A DNA stretch of 64,000 nt from Nemertoderma westbladi (taxonomy: Eukaryota > Xenacoelomorpha > Nemertodermatida > Nemertodermatidae). The stretch is from positions 24,121 to 88,120 of the forward strand of contig JAUCBJ010001577.1 of the NCBI GenBank assembly GCA_032718475.1, in the 5' to 3' direction. This document shows positions 47,061-57,846 of this stretch, piece by piece. Positions within the stretch are counted from its first letter, which is position 1. Each line of letters begins with the position of its first letter. Below the pieces are notes generated by a model. It saw nothing but the letters and a program-made list of their open reading frames with translations, did not search any database and was not told the DNA's origin. Both the position numbers and the translations under genes were made by a program.

Positions 47061-48297
47061 TTACTGTAGGACTATTGTACCTATTTTTACATTGCACACG
47101 GAGGTGAGATTTAACTGCAGATTTAAAAGAATGTTGATTTTATTTAGGTTTTTAATTTCATTAGGCAGAGCGTTCCAATTTTTAATGCCATTAAAAAAGA
47201 AAGTATCAGATTCGAAGGATTTACAATTCGGGAGGTAGAAGTTTGAAGCACTAGCTCTGGTACTGTAAGAGTGTGTATCGCGTACTCTGTTAAATTTTTG
47301 TTTAAGGTAATTGGGACATTTACCATTATACACTTTATGCACATGGTTAAGGCATAGCTGCTTAACTCTACTATCTAAGTTAAGTAGTCCAGATTCAGAA
47401 AAGTCATCTGGAGTTAGGTGGTGCCTAGGTTTGTAGTCTTTAATAAATCGTACTACTTTATTCTGAGCTACTTGTAATTTACATTTAAGCTGTTTGGTTA
47501 ACCCTTCATACCAAGAAGAGCATGCATAGTCCATGTGACACTGTATTAAAGAAGAGCAAAGTAACTTACGGGAGTCGATGTTTAAACTATTTTTATTTCT
47601 GTATAGAAACCTAAGCCTACTGTTAACTTTCGAGAAAATATTTTTCACTATGCTTTCTCCTGATAAGCAGTTATCCAATGTGGCGCCTAAATAATTAACT
47701 TCCTTTTTATTTTCAATCTTATGTCCATTACTAGTGACTTCAAACTTAGTTACCTTCTTTAACTTTCTTTTGGAACCAAATAAAATACTTTCAGTCTTAA
47801 CCGTAGTGAATGGATAGCTTATTATCAACCAACCATTCATTACAGGATTCTAGAACTACACTTAACTTTTGGGAAATATGGATAGGCTCTTTATGAGAGA
47901 AAATAAGAGCACTGTCGTCGGCATATAAAATGAGTTTAAAATCGGGATCTATACTACTTATCATATTATTTACATAGCATACAAAAAGCAGAGGACCTAA
48001 TATACTACCTTGCGGTACACCACAGGTAATCTCTTGTACAGCAGACTGTGATTTGCTAATGACTACAGTTTGACCTCTGTCTGACAGGTAGGACTTGAAC
48101 CAGTCTATAGAACCTACACCCATCAGGCCTAACTTACCAAGCAGAATTTCGTGATCTACAGTATCGAAAGCCTTTTGTAGGTCCAACATTACCATACCAG
48201 TATATAAACCCTTTGCGTTATTACATCTAATTGTATCAGTTAAGTTAATAAGGCAGGTGTCTAGAATATGATTTACGAAAACCGGACTGAAGTTCAT
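47061..48297 (-). pseudogene. LINE reverse transcriptase (frameshifted)
   Basis: Two overlapping minus-strand frames. The first (48297-47797) has GMVMLDLQKAFDTVDHEIL, GVPQGSILGPLLF and LILYADDSALI, i.e. the RT palm with the YADD catalytic aspartates, and runs to WLVDNKLSIHYG. The second (47840-47061) continues with KTESILFGSK, VNYLGATLDNCL and the thumb/C-terminal region (NALPNEIKNLN near its end). The switch lies near 47800-47815 and marks a small indel. No stop codon interrupts either part. A YADD core with GVPQGS is typical of Jockey/CR1-group LINEs. Confidence 0.8.
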
Positions 48298-48567
48298 AGA
48301 TCAGATTTAGCCTACTAAGATGTGCTTCCAGCTGTAGAAAAACAGAACGTTCTAGAATTTTAGATACAATACTTTAGATACTAACAGGTCTGTAATTACA
48401 GGGTTCTACTTTACTATTATTTTTATACAGAGGAACAACCTTAGCTAATTTCAGTTCGTCTGGTACTACATTATCTACGATAGAGTAATTAATAATAAAA
48501 GTAATAGGCACTTTAAGTACTTCAGCACCATCCTTAAGAAAACGGGCAGGTATTAGGTCTAGACCGG

Positions 48568-48870
48568 TACTTTTTGAGGCTGATAGGCTAATTATATTTA
48601 TACTATATTACTATACTATACTATGCTATACTATATTTATTACTTGATAACGGTAACTTCTTAACTAAATTAGAGGCAACGTTCGTACTTTTTGAGGCTG
48701 ATAGGCTAAGTAGATTTTGAAAAACGAAATCCTCAGAAACGGGTTTTAAAAATAACTTTTCTGAATTTTGCAACTTTTCTAAATAAAAATTATTTAGAGT
48801 TTCGGACCCTATACTATATTTATTACTTGATAAACGGTAACTTCTTAACTAAATTAGAGGCAACATTTGT
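48568..48870 (-). repeat. internal duplication disrupting the LINE
   Basis: The string 'tactttttgaggctgatagg' occurs near 48568 and again near 48689. The string 'ctatatttattacttgata' (followed by acggtaacttcttaac) occurs near 48632 and again near 48811. The RT N-terminal region is thus scrambled by overlapping duplications around a TACTA-rich run (48600-48640). Confidence 0.7.
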
Positions 48871-49250
48871 AAAATAATTATTAAATAAATTACTAACTAG
48901 TGTATGATCATTAATCAGCTCACCGTTATCTTGCAGAACAATATTCGAATTAGATTTAAGGTTTTTATAACCTAAAGATTTTAGGGTAGACCATAGACTT
49001 TTAGGATTATCTTTATTCTCACTTATTTTGTTGTACAAATATTCAGATTTAGCTTTTTTTATTTCCCGTTGGACAAGGAGGTTTCTATATTTGCAGTAAC
49101 TATTATAAACAGCTAAAACACGGTATTTCCTAAATTTATACAGAGTTATCTCTTTCTCTGATATTACTAAGAATACCCGAGCTCATCCAGGGCTCAGTGC
49201 GTTGTTTAAGACTAATTTCTAAATTGAGGTTTTTAATGTTAGGATGTGTA
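48823..49250 (-). pseudogene. LINE ORF2 linker between endonuclease and RT
   Basis: The open frame 49038-48823 (NPKSLWSTLKSLG, LINDHTLVSNLFNNYFTNVA) is the conserved stretch before the RT of CR1-group LINEs. Coding similarity continues upstream to about 49200 (LKQRTEPWMSSG, then IKKAKSEYLYNKISE), but with frame changes near 49140. Confidence 0.65.
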
Positions 49251-49379
49251 GTTCTGGAAACTATCTCCAAAATTTTTCGTTCTAAAATTTTCAAACGATT
49301 TTAAAATTTCGATGCAAATAACAGCTGTTTACTCTCAAATCCTGTTCTATTGTGTTTAGTTTATTGTTTTGGTAAAAAT

Positions 49380-49490
49380 AACGTGCCACTGTAACCTGCT
49401 CCTTTCCCTAAATTGAGAATTTATCATTGAGGCAGAATATTAATTCGCCATGATGGGATTTTGCATCCAGTCCCCCCTATTAGATCCAAT
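49380..49490. repeat. diverged repeat, partner at 54800-54910
   Basis: The order 'gtaacctg', 'aattga', 'cattgagg', 'atgatgggat', 'ccagtcccccct' here parallels 'ataacctgg', 'aattgat', 'attgagga', 'cgatgtgga', 'ccagtccccctc' near 54810-54900. Both are ancient copies of an unidentified repeat. Confidence 0.4.
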
Positions 49491-49945
49491 AATATAAAAT
49501 ACAAATATAACTAGAAAGGTGGGAAAAACCGGGGGAAAAATCCTAGCCAAGACTATTACAAAGAACTATGTCAGTCAGCAGTAAGTAAACTAAACAATTG
49601 TCTAAACTGCAAGGCGTGAGGCTAGCAGACTTTGTGGCTCGCCCGACATAATAAAAAATGCAACTTAGCTACCACTACCACTAACAAAAATATAATATGA
49701 AGCAAATAATTTCAATATCAAGCACGTTTACAAGATATAAGATACGATTACCGAATATTTATAAAAAATGCCCATGATGCACAACCAGATAAAATAATAA
49801 CGAATAGAGCCAAATAACAAATTTAGTTCCCTTCTATAGGTATTACCCCGTCTTCAAGCGGAATATCTCTTTCCAGTGAATCCTATGTGAATATGTAATA
49901 TAGGTACTCATGCTAAGTTAGGCGGTAGGCCAGAGCGGGCTCCTT

Positions 49946-50577
49946 ACATACATGCAACTACTGTATTATAGTGTAGGTCAACTATAAAACATTTTGCAAT
50001 CCACAGTGAGTAACAACTGCTATAGGACACAACACACTGCTTGTGTAACTAAAATTCATTCTCCTGTCCACCCCCTAACATAGCAGAAGCAGAGTGAGTA
50101 ACCTTATTGTAGATATACCCTTATGAAGCACTGGGAGAGCAATCAGCTTATGGGGTAATACATTAGAAACCAACAGCTTATGTGTGAGTAAACATTGCCT
50201 ATTCCTTATAGCCTACTAACTAGTAAAACTTGGCAACCAACACGTTTTACTATAACTGTGTATAACATATTAAGCCATATTTCATCATGAACCACAGCTG
50301 TTATTTTACCATTACTTTTAATTTCGCGACAAAATAATGTCAAAAAACTAAATATATTACATGAATACCACACATAGAATCGATCTGAAATTTTGTAACG
50401 CAATTATGAACCACCAAAGCAATGTACTTGCAAAATTTCATCAAAATCGCCAGGCAGGAAGTGCTTGAACCTGGATAATTATCAGTCAGTCAGTCAGTGT
50501 TATATATCCTGAGATTTTTACAGAAAGTATCCCTGAGATTTTTACAGTAAGTATCCCGCTGTCAAGCGGGCTCCTAA
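49946..50577 (+). mobile_element. diverged solitary hairpin-ended unit (type III stem)
   Basis: Shares the order of the array's 3' half: 'acattttgcaat', 'agcaatcagctta', 'ttggcaacc', 'aagccatatttcatcatga', 'gttattttaccatt', 'aaatttcatcaaaatcg', (CAGT)n, 'ttacagtaa'. The 3' hairpin is CCCGCT-GTCA-AGCGGG (50555-50570), and CTAA follows at 50574-50577. The stem sequence differs completely from types I and II. Just upstream, 'agcgggctcctta' (49933-49945) is a second, damaged 3' end of the same type. The 5' terminus was not located. Confidence 0.6.
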
Positions 50578-50579
50578 TT

Positions 50580-51150
50580 ATTATTAAATTTGAAACAATC
50601 TTCCTTGCCAGTAGGAAAGAACACCTGGCAAATCACTACTCTCAACTGTTATTAGCTAATATTCAGGCAGCATTAGATGTTTTACTGACATTCCAATAAT
50701 TTATAATCTTCTCAATTTGACAGATAAACTAAGGCATTTATTGTACTGTCCCAACACACAATGATGTGGAGTATTCCTTCCCAATAAATTGCTTTAGTTC
50801 ACCAAAGCTGTATTATTGTGTTCATCATATAGCTTATCTAATTATACCTTCCAAACTCGTTGTATTTTTGGGGAAAAGTTGGTACCCTGAAATGTGGTTA
50901 CCCTTATCGTGGTTCAAAATAACTCCCAAATCCCCAAATAAAACTTATGGTGGATACTTTTCATTTCAGAAAATTTAACATAAAAAAAATTAATAACTAA
51001 TCCAAATGACTGATATTAAAATCCATGAGTTTAAATGAGAACACAAATTCACATGCTGAGTATGTTGCACATGTACGTACAGTTTACAATAATTGATATT
51101 TAACCAAAACAATAGTGATTCATGCTTATAAAGAGTAAATAATTAATAGA
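50580..51150. other. no recognisable feature
   Basis: AT-rich. Only short open frames (70 codons at 50766-50978) with no family resemblance. Confidence 0.4.
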
Positions 51151-51154
51151 TATC

Positions 51155-52200
51155 CTAAATGGCAAGTCTGTAAATGACAATCTGAATTTGGTCATTGATT
51201 AGCTCACAGTCTTGTGGTCGCACATGCTGAAGATAGCAGTCGCTTCTCCACCTCCCAAGTTTCTTTATGATAGCCGGTGAGATGCCCACTATAGCTGCCT
51301 CAGTAGCTAAACCAGCTCTGAAACTATGGCTGGAATAACTTCTTCCTAAAGTGACTCGTATCGCATCATTCACCATGTGTGATGTTACAATTTCTCCTTC
51401 TGAGGTCAAAAATAAGTTTGACTCATCATGGGCCCAGTCATCCCTGTAGATTAGATAGCGATTTAGCACCTTTACAGGGCAGGTGGAAGTACTATTCCGA
51501 GCCACTGGAAATGACATCGACTGATCGTCTGTCTTAGATTCTGCCAGTGTGACTATGATACAGTCAATTCGAATGACAATTTTTTGCTTCCTAGTTAAGT
51601 GAATATATTCTGATACGCAAAAGGCTCCATAGAACGCCATAGTGAAAATGCTTCCTTTTACGCCTGCTGGATATACTCAAAGTACTGAGGGACCTCATCC
51701 AGGCTGAGGCATCTACCCCCTACAAAGGTATTGAGAAATCTGAGAGACGATCTTGAGAAATCTGAGGATTATATTGGCAGAAGATTTAGGGTTTATCTAA
51801 AACGGCAGCAAGGGCAGCTGAATCTATGTTGAGATTAAAATGCGAGCTGTAGAACAAATCTTTTAGCTTTTCAATGCAGAATACCTGAAGCCAGAGCCTC
51901 TCACTCAGCAATGGATAGTCGTTTCTCACAAGGTTTGAGCGAATGGCTTATAAAAGAGTCAGGGTGAGGTCGGAGTCCGTCAGGTCAGAGATAGACGAGG
52001 ATTTATTTTATGTGCAGCACCTCTGCACACAACTTATGGCCGTCCTTGATATCGTCTCCAGTTTCCTCGATGTAGGGAACAAAACTCGTCGCAAAAGTCA
52101 CAAGGTGGTGGGCGATTTCCACATTCCCACTTATACCGTTCAGCGTTACCTCCAAAGGCATTCTAAAAACAGAAATAAATATTTTGGTGTTTATTACCAA
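51155..52200 (-). pseudogene. tyrosine recombinase (DIRS/Crypton-like), degraded
   Basis: The minus-strand frame 51640-51155 (161 codons) is the C-terminal catalytic domain of a tyrosine recombinase: HSFRAGLATEAAIVGIS carries the His-x-x-Arg pair, LGRWRSDCY the following region with the candidate nucleophile Tyr. The first catalytic Arg, expected in GAF(R)VSEY, is a Cys (codon tgc, one C-to-T change from cgc). Upstream pieces in the same direction look like the rest of the same gene: LDEVPQYFEYIQQA before a stop (about 51700) and IDSAALAAVLDKP (about 51800), with YIEETGDDIKDGHKLCAEVLHIK near 52050 less certain. Stops and frame changes separate them. It probably belonged to a DIRS-like or Crypton-like element; no RT or RNase H was found beside it. 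Confidence 0.65.
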
Positions 52201-52383
52201 TTAGTGAGCAAGAATTCCACTTATATTGTTATTTGATTTGAAATTGGTGACAATTGTTTCCATTCTCGGCTTGCACCAATATGACACAGTCTCTGTTTGT
52301 GCCTTCTCTGCGCTCTTAAGATGAAGCCAAAACAAAATGGCAGTCATTTGCTTGCAACCGCTTTTCGATCATGAACACTCATT

Positions 52384-53130
52384 TACATTTATTTAATAAG
52401 GTTTTGGTGGAGCAAGTGGGGATCTTTTGGCGGTAGGTTGGCTTACATACACATTTATTTAACAAGGCTTTCGTGGAGCAAGTGGGGATCTTTTGGCGGT
52501 AGGTAGGCATACTCACACATTTATTTAACAAAGGCTGATAGGCTTACTCACACATTTATTTAACAAAGGCTTTGGTGGAGCAAGTGGGGATCTTTTAGCG
52601 GTAGGTAGGCCTACACACACATTTATTTAACAAGGCTGGTAAGCTTACTCACACATTTATTTAACAAAGGCTTTGGTGGAGCAAGTTGTGATCTTTTAGC
52701 GGTAGGTAGGCCTACACAAACATTTATTTAATAAGGCTGGTAAGCTTACTCACACATTTATTTAACAAGGCTTTGGTGGAGCAAGTGGGGATCTTTTAGC
52801 GGTAGGTAGGCCTACACACACATTTATTTAATAAGGCTGGTAAGCTTACTCACACATTTATTTAACAAGGCTTTGGTGGAGCAAGTGGGGATCTTTTAGC
52901 GGTAGGTAGGCCTACACACACATTTATTTAATAAGGCTGGTAAGCTTACTCACACATTTATTTAACAAGGCTTTGGTGGAGCAAGTGGGGATCTTTTAGC
53001 GGTAGGTAGGCCTACTCACACATTTACTTAACAAAGGCTTTGGTGGAGCAAGTGGGGATCTTTTGGTGGTAGGTAGGCTTACTCACACATTTATTTAATA
53101 AGGCTGGGTAGGCTTACTCACACATTTATT
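52384..53130 (+). repeat. minisatellite with 100-bp higher-order unit (66 + 34 bp)
   Basis: A long form, 'catttatttaacaaggcttt' plus 'ggtggagcaagtggggatct' to 'gtaggcctacacaca' (~66 bp), alternates with a short form, 'catttatttaataaggctgg' plus 'taagcttactcaca' (~34 bp). The marker 'ggatctttt' falls near 52416, 52480, 52581, 52682, 52782, 52882, 52982 and 53048. Spacing is thus 64-66 at both ends, where the short form is missing, and about 100 in the middle. Confidence 0.9.
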
Positions 53131-53394
53131 TAACTAAATTAAACTTAATTTAATTAAACTATTTATTTAGTAAATGTAAATGGCGATTTAATAATCTGAA
53201 AAAAATAATATATTATTGGTGTAGTGTATGCATGCCACCCTCTGTTGTTCAGTTTTTCAGATTATTAAAATATATCCAACTTTTCATAAGTACTCTTACT
53301 AGTATACTTACATTTAGCCCCTCCCCTGTCCTATTTTTTTTAATTGTATATTTAATGTCAGGTAAAAATACAATAAAATCAATACATTTTCCAC

Positions 53395-53745
53395 AAAAAA
53401 AATACAAAAAATTAAATAAAATATTTTGTAAGCCCAAAAAAAATATAAAATACTTTCGAAAAAACAAAAAAAAAATATAAAATATGTTGTAAACCAAAAA
53501 AAAGTAGAAAATGCGTGCCGAAATACAAAAAAAATATTAAGTATTTTGTAAACCCAAAAAAAATATAAAATGCTTTCTGAAATACAAAAAAAAAATAAAA
53601 TATATTTTAAACCCAAAAAAATAGAAAATGCATGCCGAAATACATAAAAGATTATAAAATATTTTGTAAACCCAAAAAAATAGAATTGCTTGCCAGCTGA
53701 ATAATACAAAAAAAAATAAAATATTTTTTAAACCCATAAATATAA
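53395..53745 (+). repeat. A-rich minisatellite, ~60-bp period
   Basis: Repeats of 'gtaaacccaaaaaaa(t)ata(g)aaaatgc' spaced about 60 bases, with 'cgaaatacaaaaaaaa' between them. Alternate copies share 'gcgtgccg/gcatgccg' versus 'ctttcgaa/ctttctga', suggesting a ~120-bp higher-order period. Phe/Ile-rich minus-strand open frames here come from the A runs. Confidence 0.8.
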
Positions 53746-53979
53746 CGAAAAGAGAAAATAAATCGATTTAAAACATACATACAGCTGATGAGGATCATAA
53801 GTCGGAAACTATCGTATCCGATTATACCCATACTGTGTTTTTAATTTATGGGTATTATTCGATAAAATAGTTCTGTATTTTTCCTGATTGTTTGAATTTA
53901 TTGTGCTTCCCAACTTTACTTTCTATATTGCATTAATTTCTAATATTTTTGTATTTCCTGTATATTGACTATTTTTGTT

Positions 53980-54160
53980 ATATGACAGATATCTATTATA
54001 ATTAATAATTTTATTTGTACTGTATGTAATTACGTTTTATAAATTGTCCAGTGCATTGTTACATCTTTATCATTTGAGTCGGGCATTGTCACACTCGGTG
54101 AAGTTGTACTCAGTGTAATTACGTTTTATATTTGTTTTAGGTAGGGATAGTATCGGGCAC
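53980..54160 (+). pseudogene. relic of a CR1-like LINE 3' UTR, inverted copy
   Basis: 'tgtaattacgttttat', 'attgttacatctttatcatt', 'gcattgtcaca' and a second 'tgtaattacgttttata' occur here in the same order as on the minus strand at 46910-47040. So this is an older, plus-strand copy of the same LINE's 3' region, 7 kb from its sister. Confidence 0.65.
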
Positions 54161-54199
54161 AGTTTCTATGTAGGTAGGAAAAATAGTTTAAAAAAATAT

Positions 54200-54720
54200 A
54201 TATTAGGGAATCATACACTTCAGGGGGTACGAACCATACAATAACTTAGGGGTACAAATCATACATAGAGGATAATATTACATTGGAATGTATTTGGGTA
54301 GAATGGGAAAATGGTAGGGTAGAAGTTAGTTGTAGAAGGGGTAAGGGTTGTAGGATCGGTTGGGGGTTAGTGAGGTAGTAGATAGGTGTAGTAATTGTAT
54401 GAGGGCTACTGTTTTTGGAATGGTGGTTACTTTGGGGGTATTTACAGGGGAACGAAAAAATAGGAAGTATGGGGAACAGAAGGGGGCCATTTCTAGTTTG
54501 TGGGGAGGGGAATGTTCGCGGTACATCAGTGGGAGTAAAGTTGCAAAGTGGGCTAATGCTTGGCCATTGTACCTGTGGGATTTACTAAAAAAGTCTAGGG
54601 ATGGGGGAAGTATGGAAGAGGATGGGGAGAAGGGTATAGGAGATGGGTATATGAGATGGGTATAGGAGATGGGTATAGGAAGAAGATGGGGGGTCTAAGG
54701 GAGTCTTGGTGGGGGGTTAG
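54200..54720. other. C-poor, G-rich strand-asymmetric segment
   Basis: The plus strand has very few C and many GGG/GGGG runs, ending in short 'gagatgggtatag' repeats near 54635-54680. An open frame on each strand exists but neither has recognisable content; composition explains them. Confidence 0.5.
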
Positions 54721-54799
54721 GCAGGTTCAGGCAGGTCAAGCAGTTATAACAGGGATGTAACCTTGCTATTGACTTTTGTATATTATTTTGGCTGGATTA

Positions 54800-54910
54800 A
54801 CATGCAACCATAACCTGGTGTTTTTCCATAATTGATAGTTAACATTATTGAGGAGATATATAAAATGCCCCGATGTGGAATTGGATATTCCAGTCCCCCT
54901 CCCCCCGTCT
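54800..54910. repeat. diverged repeat, partner at 49380-49490
   Basis: See the partner entry; the copies share about seven ordered short blocks and end in a 'ccagtccccc' run. Confidence 0.4.
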
Positions 54911-54949
54911 CTGGTACCCCATTGTTATAGCACATTTCATCGCGGCATG

Positions 54950-56170
54950 AATAAACAACGGTTAACTTAATCTCGCCATACCGCTATCAACCTGTGAACT
55001 GTACGTACAGGTACCGAATCTTCAAACATTAAAATTTTCAAAACACATTTTCATTTTTGCAGGTGTTCTGTTCATATTCGTTCGTTTAATTATTATACTA
55101 TTATTTTGGGTTAGACAGACAGACATACATAGTTGCTGCAAAGTAAGTGTTTTACAAAGTTCCCATCCGCTTTGCTATATTATTTTACTTTAGTTAAAAT
55201 GTGACTGAATTTGAATAAGTTAGATTAAAATCAAATCAGAGTCAAAAGTATAAAAAAAATAAATTTACTTCCGATAGACTCAATTAATTTAATCTTATTG
55301 AATCTTTTTGACATTGTACTCATTTAACATAACTGCTACTTCCATCGGACCTATTGCGTCATCATTTCGAGACTTCAATCATTCAGGTATATTCAAAATT
55401 AAATAGTTTGCTTGTTTCACTGATAATAGAGTTCACACTTTTACACCAAGACAGTGAATGGTGGGGGACTGGCAATTACTAATTATAGTTTTACATAGTG
55501 CGTACTCTGCATATATATCTGTAATGTTGTATCTTTTTATCCAGCTTATTGGATTGTTCAATATTTAGATTTAACAACTGTTATTTGTAACTTAGATTGA
55601 TTATTTTTTTAAGCTTTATTCTTAAATAGTTACTTTTTCGCTCGAATTTATAGCAAAAGCGGGAGTGCAAAAGTTTCAGTTTTATTCCCTAGGGAAAAAA
55701 TGTAATCCATGGGAATCAATTCAATTCACTTTTTTCCTGGCAAAAAAAGTAAAATAAAATATTTTTGGTGGAATTCCTTAAATTTAATTAAATACGTTGA
55801 AAAAGCATTGACGTAGAAAATTTTTGCACGTAACTCTAGCAAAATCCATGCATGCAGTCAAAAGTTATGGCATATTTCGTGTCTGTGCCGCAACATTTCT
55901 ACATTATTTTTAACACCTAGTACACTAGATCATATAAATGTTTTATTTATTTGTATGAAATAAATTTCGTGTTAAATTAAAAAATACATTTGCAGTATAT
56001 CCAGTATGTCATCATGTCGTAAAGTTTGAGTGCATAACTACAAATAATACCTCACAAATAAATAAAATTAGATTCGACATTGTTCATAATTAGCACATTA
56101 AAGCTTTAACGGCCCTCGTTCTATTATTCGCGCCGAAACGCTATAATATTCTAAATTATCAACAATCACT
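54950..56170. other. no recognisable feature
   Basis: AT-rich intergenic-type DNA, open frames all short. Confidence 0.4.
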
Positions 56171-56179
56171 TACACTTTC

Positions 56180-56433
56180 GTGGGGCCTTCGCGCAGCACG
56201 AAGTGAGCAAAGCCTTTAGCATGTGGGAACCATTAACGATTTGTCTGCCGTTAGTCAAAAGTCTTCAACACAATAATTGTCCTCATCTTGTGCCGTGTTG
56301 TGTTAGTTTCTTTTTGACCTAACTTCAGACTATTTCTAAGCTTTTGACGCACTACATAACGTGCCAAGTTTGACAACAAATCGCCAATGGCACCCATATG
56401 CTAAGGCTTCGCTCACTTCGTGGCTCGCCCCAC
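56180..56433. mobile_element. 254-bp MITE with ~45-bp terminal inverted repeats
   Basis: The left end begins GTGGGGCCTTCGCGCAGC and continues ACGAAGTGAGCAAAGCCTTT. The inverse of the right end begins GTGGGGCGAGCC and continues ACGAAGTGAGCGAAGCCTTA. The repeats match at most positions over about 45 bases. The interior is non-coding. Related end sequence ('gtggctcgcccgacataa') also occurs near 49635. Confidence 0.7.
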
Positions 56434-56834
56434 ATAGGTATAACACCATTACTAGTAGTGAAAGTGGTGCAAAATTATATGACATTGTACTATATTAGCA
56501 GGCCTAATTGACACAAAAGTTATGTTTTCGTAATTACTATTACATAATTATAACTTAAGCTTACATAGTAACTCTGAAAATCAACCACATTTAAAAATAT
56601 TTTAAACTGATAGTAAACAAATGTTATATATTATAAATAAAGTAGGCGTATAAAATATAATACAGAGCTATAGTAATAATATAACGATATAGTAATATAA
56701 GGATATAGTAAATATAAGTATTATAGTTCTTATAAGATATAGGTCTATAAGTTCAGAGCAGCCGACAGAATCATTACTAAATAATATATTATAGTGAGAT
56801 GAATTTGTATTAAATATAAAGATTGAGAATATAA

Positions 56835-57050
56835 GATAGATAAGATATATAAAAGATACATATAAGATACAAGATATATATAAGATACATATAAGATACA
56901 TATAAGATACAAGATACATAAGATACATATAAGATACAAGATACATAAGATACATATAAGATACAAGATACATAAGATACATATAAGATACAAGATACAT
57001 AAGATACATATAAGATACATATAAGATATATATGACATACATATAAAATA
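56835..57050 (+). repeat. AAGATACAT minisatellite, ~27-bp unit
   Basis: Tandem copies of 'aagatacatataagatac' plus 'aagatacat', about seven to eight copies. Tyr/Leu/Met-rich minus-strand open frames are by-products. Confidence 0.9.
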
Positions 57051-57234
57051 CAGGAAAAAAAATAAGAGTAAGATTATAAGAATTTCATAAAATCATTAAG
57101 AAAACTAATATCTATTAGCAGAAGGAATAAATAGCTGAAACATATCTAGGAGTGTCGATCGCATTACATATTAAAGCTTAAACATATAAATATATAGGCG
57201 CGGTGTAATGTATTCGGGGCAATATGACGCCTAT

Positions 57235-57300
57235 CATTCTGTATTTATACAGTAGATCTTTCTCTATTTATACAGTAGATCTTTCTGTATTTATACTAAG
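57235..57300 (+). repeat. short direct repeat, 'tatttatacagtagatcttt'
   Basis: Three copies, the last partial, spaced about 29 bases. Confidence 0.7.
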
Positions 57301-57369
57301 AATTAGCAATACTAAGAAATATTTACTTAATCTCATTTAATCTTTAATCTCATTATCATATAATTAATA

Positions 57370-57552
57370 ATGAATAATCTTCCCACGAAAGTGAAATCAG
57401 TTGTAGCCAGGGGAGGGACTTCAACGAACTCCTTCATCGAAGCCGTAATACTACACATATCAAACGGTGTAAAAAAGAAAAGAGATCGGAAAGGAGAACC
57501 GCCATCAAAGAAGCTCCGATTAAATTACAACACTATGGTGTTTATGATGTAA
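57370..57552 (+). CDS. possible small ORF or exon with a splice-donor-like end
   Basis: A 60-codon frame from an ATG: MNNLPTKVKSVVARGG, then ISNGVKKKRDRKGEPPSKKLR (basic, nuclear-signal-like). It ends inside 'gatgtaagtg', a good splice donor (GTAAGT), and 'atatatttccag' near 57695 could be an acceptor. It lies about 300 bp before the LINE ORF1. It may be a host exon or a 5' leader piece; no family is recognised. Confidence 0.3.
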   Translation: MNNLPTKVKSVVARGGTSTNSFIEAVILHISNGVKKKRDRKGEPPSKKLRLNYNTMVFMM

Positions 57553-57846
57553 GTGTTTCTATATAATATGTGATAATTTATGTTTATGTGGGTATCCAAA
57601 TTTAATTTACACTATTGTATACGTTTATATTAAATATTATAAAGAATAAGTATAGGTTTTTGTAAATAATAGATATAAAATATATATTTCCAGGGCGGGA
57701 TTACATTATTTTCCACAATAAAAATAAAGTAATGACCCAGTATCGAACTCATTACTTCTATATATACAATATATAAGTATATATATATATATATATATAA
57801 TATACTTCAATATATTGCATATTGCTGTATTGAACAACTCGTCGCA

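Larger units (their letters stand above)
46720..49330 (-). mobile_element. 5'-truncated CR1/L2-like LINE
   Basis: Read on the minus strand: linker region after the endonuclease (LKQRTEPW near 49200), the pre-RT region, the RT core, C-terminal region, and a 3' UTR with the stem-loop 'cccccttggaaataagctgc...gctttaggggta' (about 46820-46860), ending in a short TATC/TAGA-rich tail near 46720-46750. The endonuclease is missing, so the copy is 5'-truncated. It also carries an internal duplication and frameshifts. Confidence 0.75.

Noticed and set aside
53249-53737. Phe/Ile-rich minus-strand ORFs
   Set aside because: Produced by the A-rich minisatellite.
54326-54665. ORFs on both strands in the C-poor segment
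   Set aside because: Strong base skew explains the lack of stops; no motif and no neighbouring gene supports either strand.
56668-57042. Tyr/Leu/Met-rich minus-strand ORFs
   Set aside because: Produced by the 27-bp AAGATACAT minisatellite.
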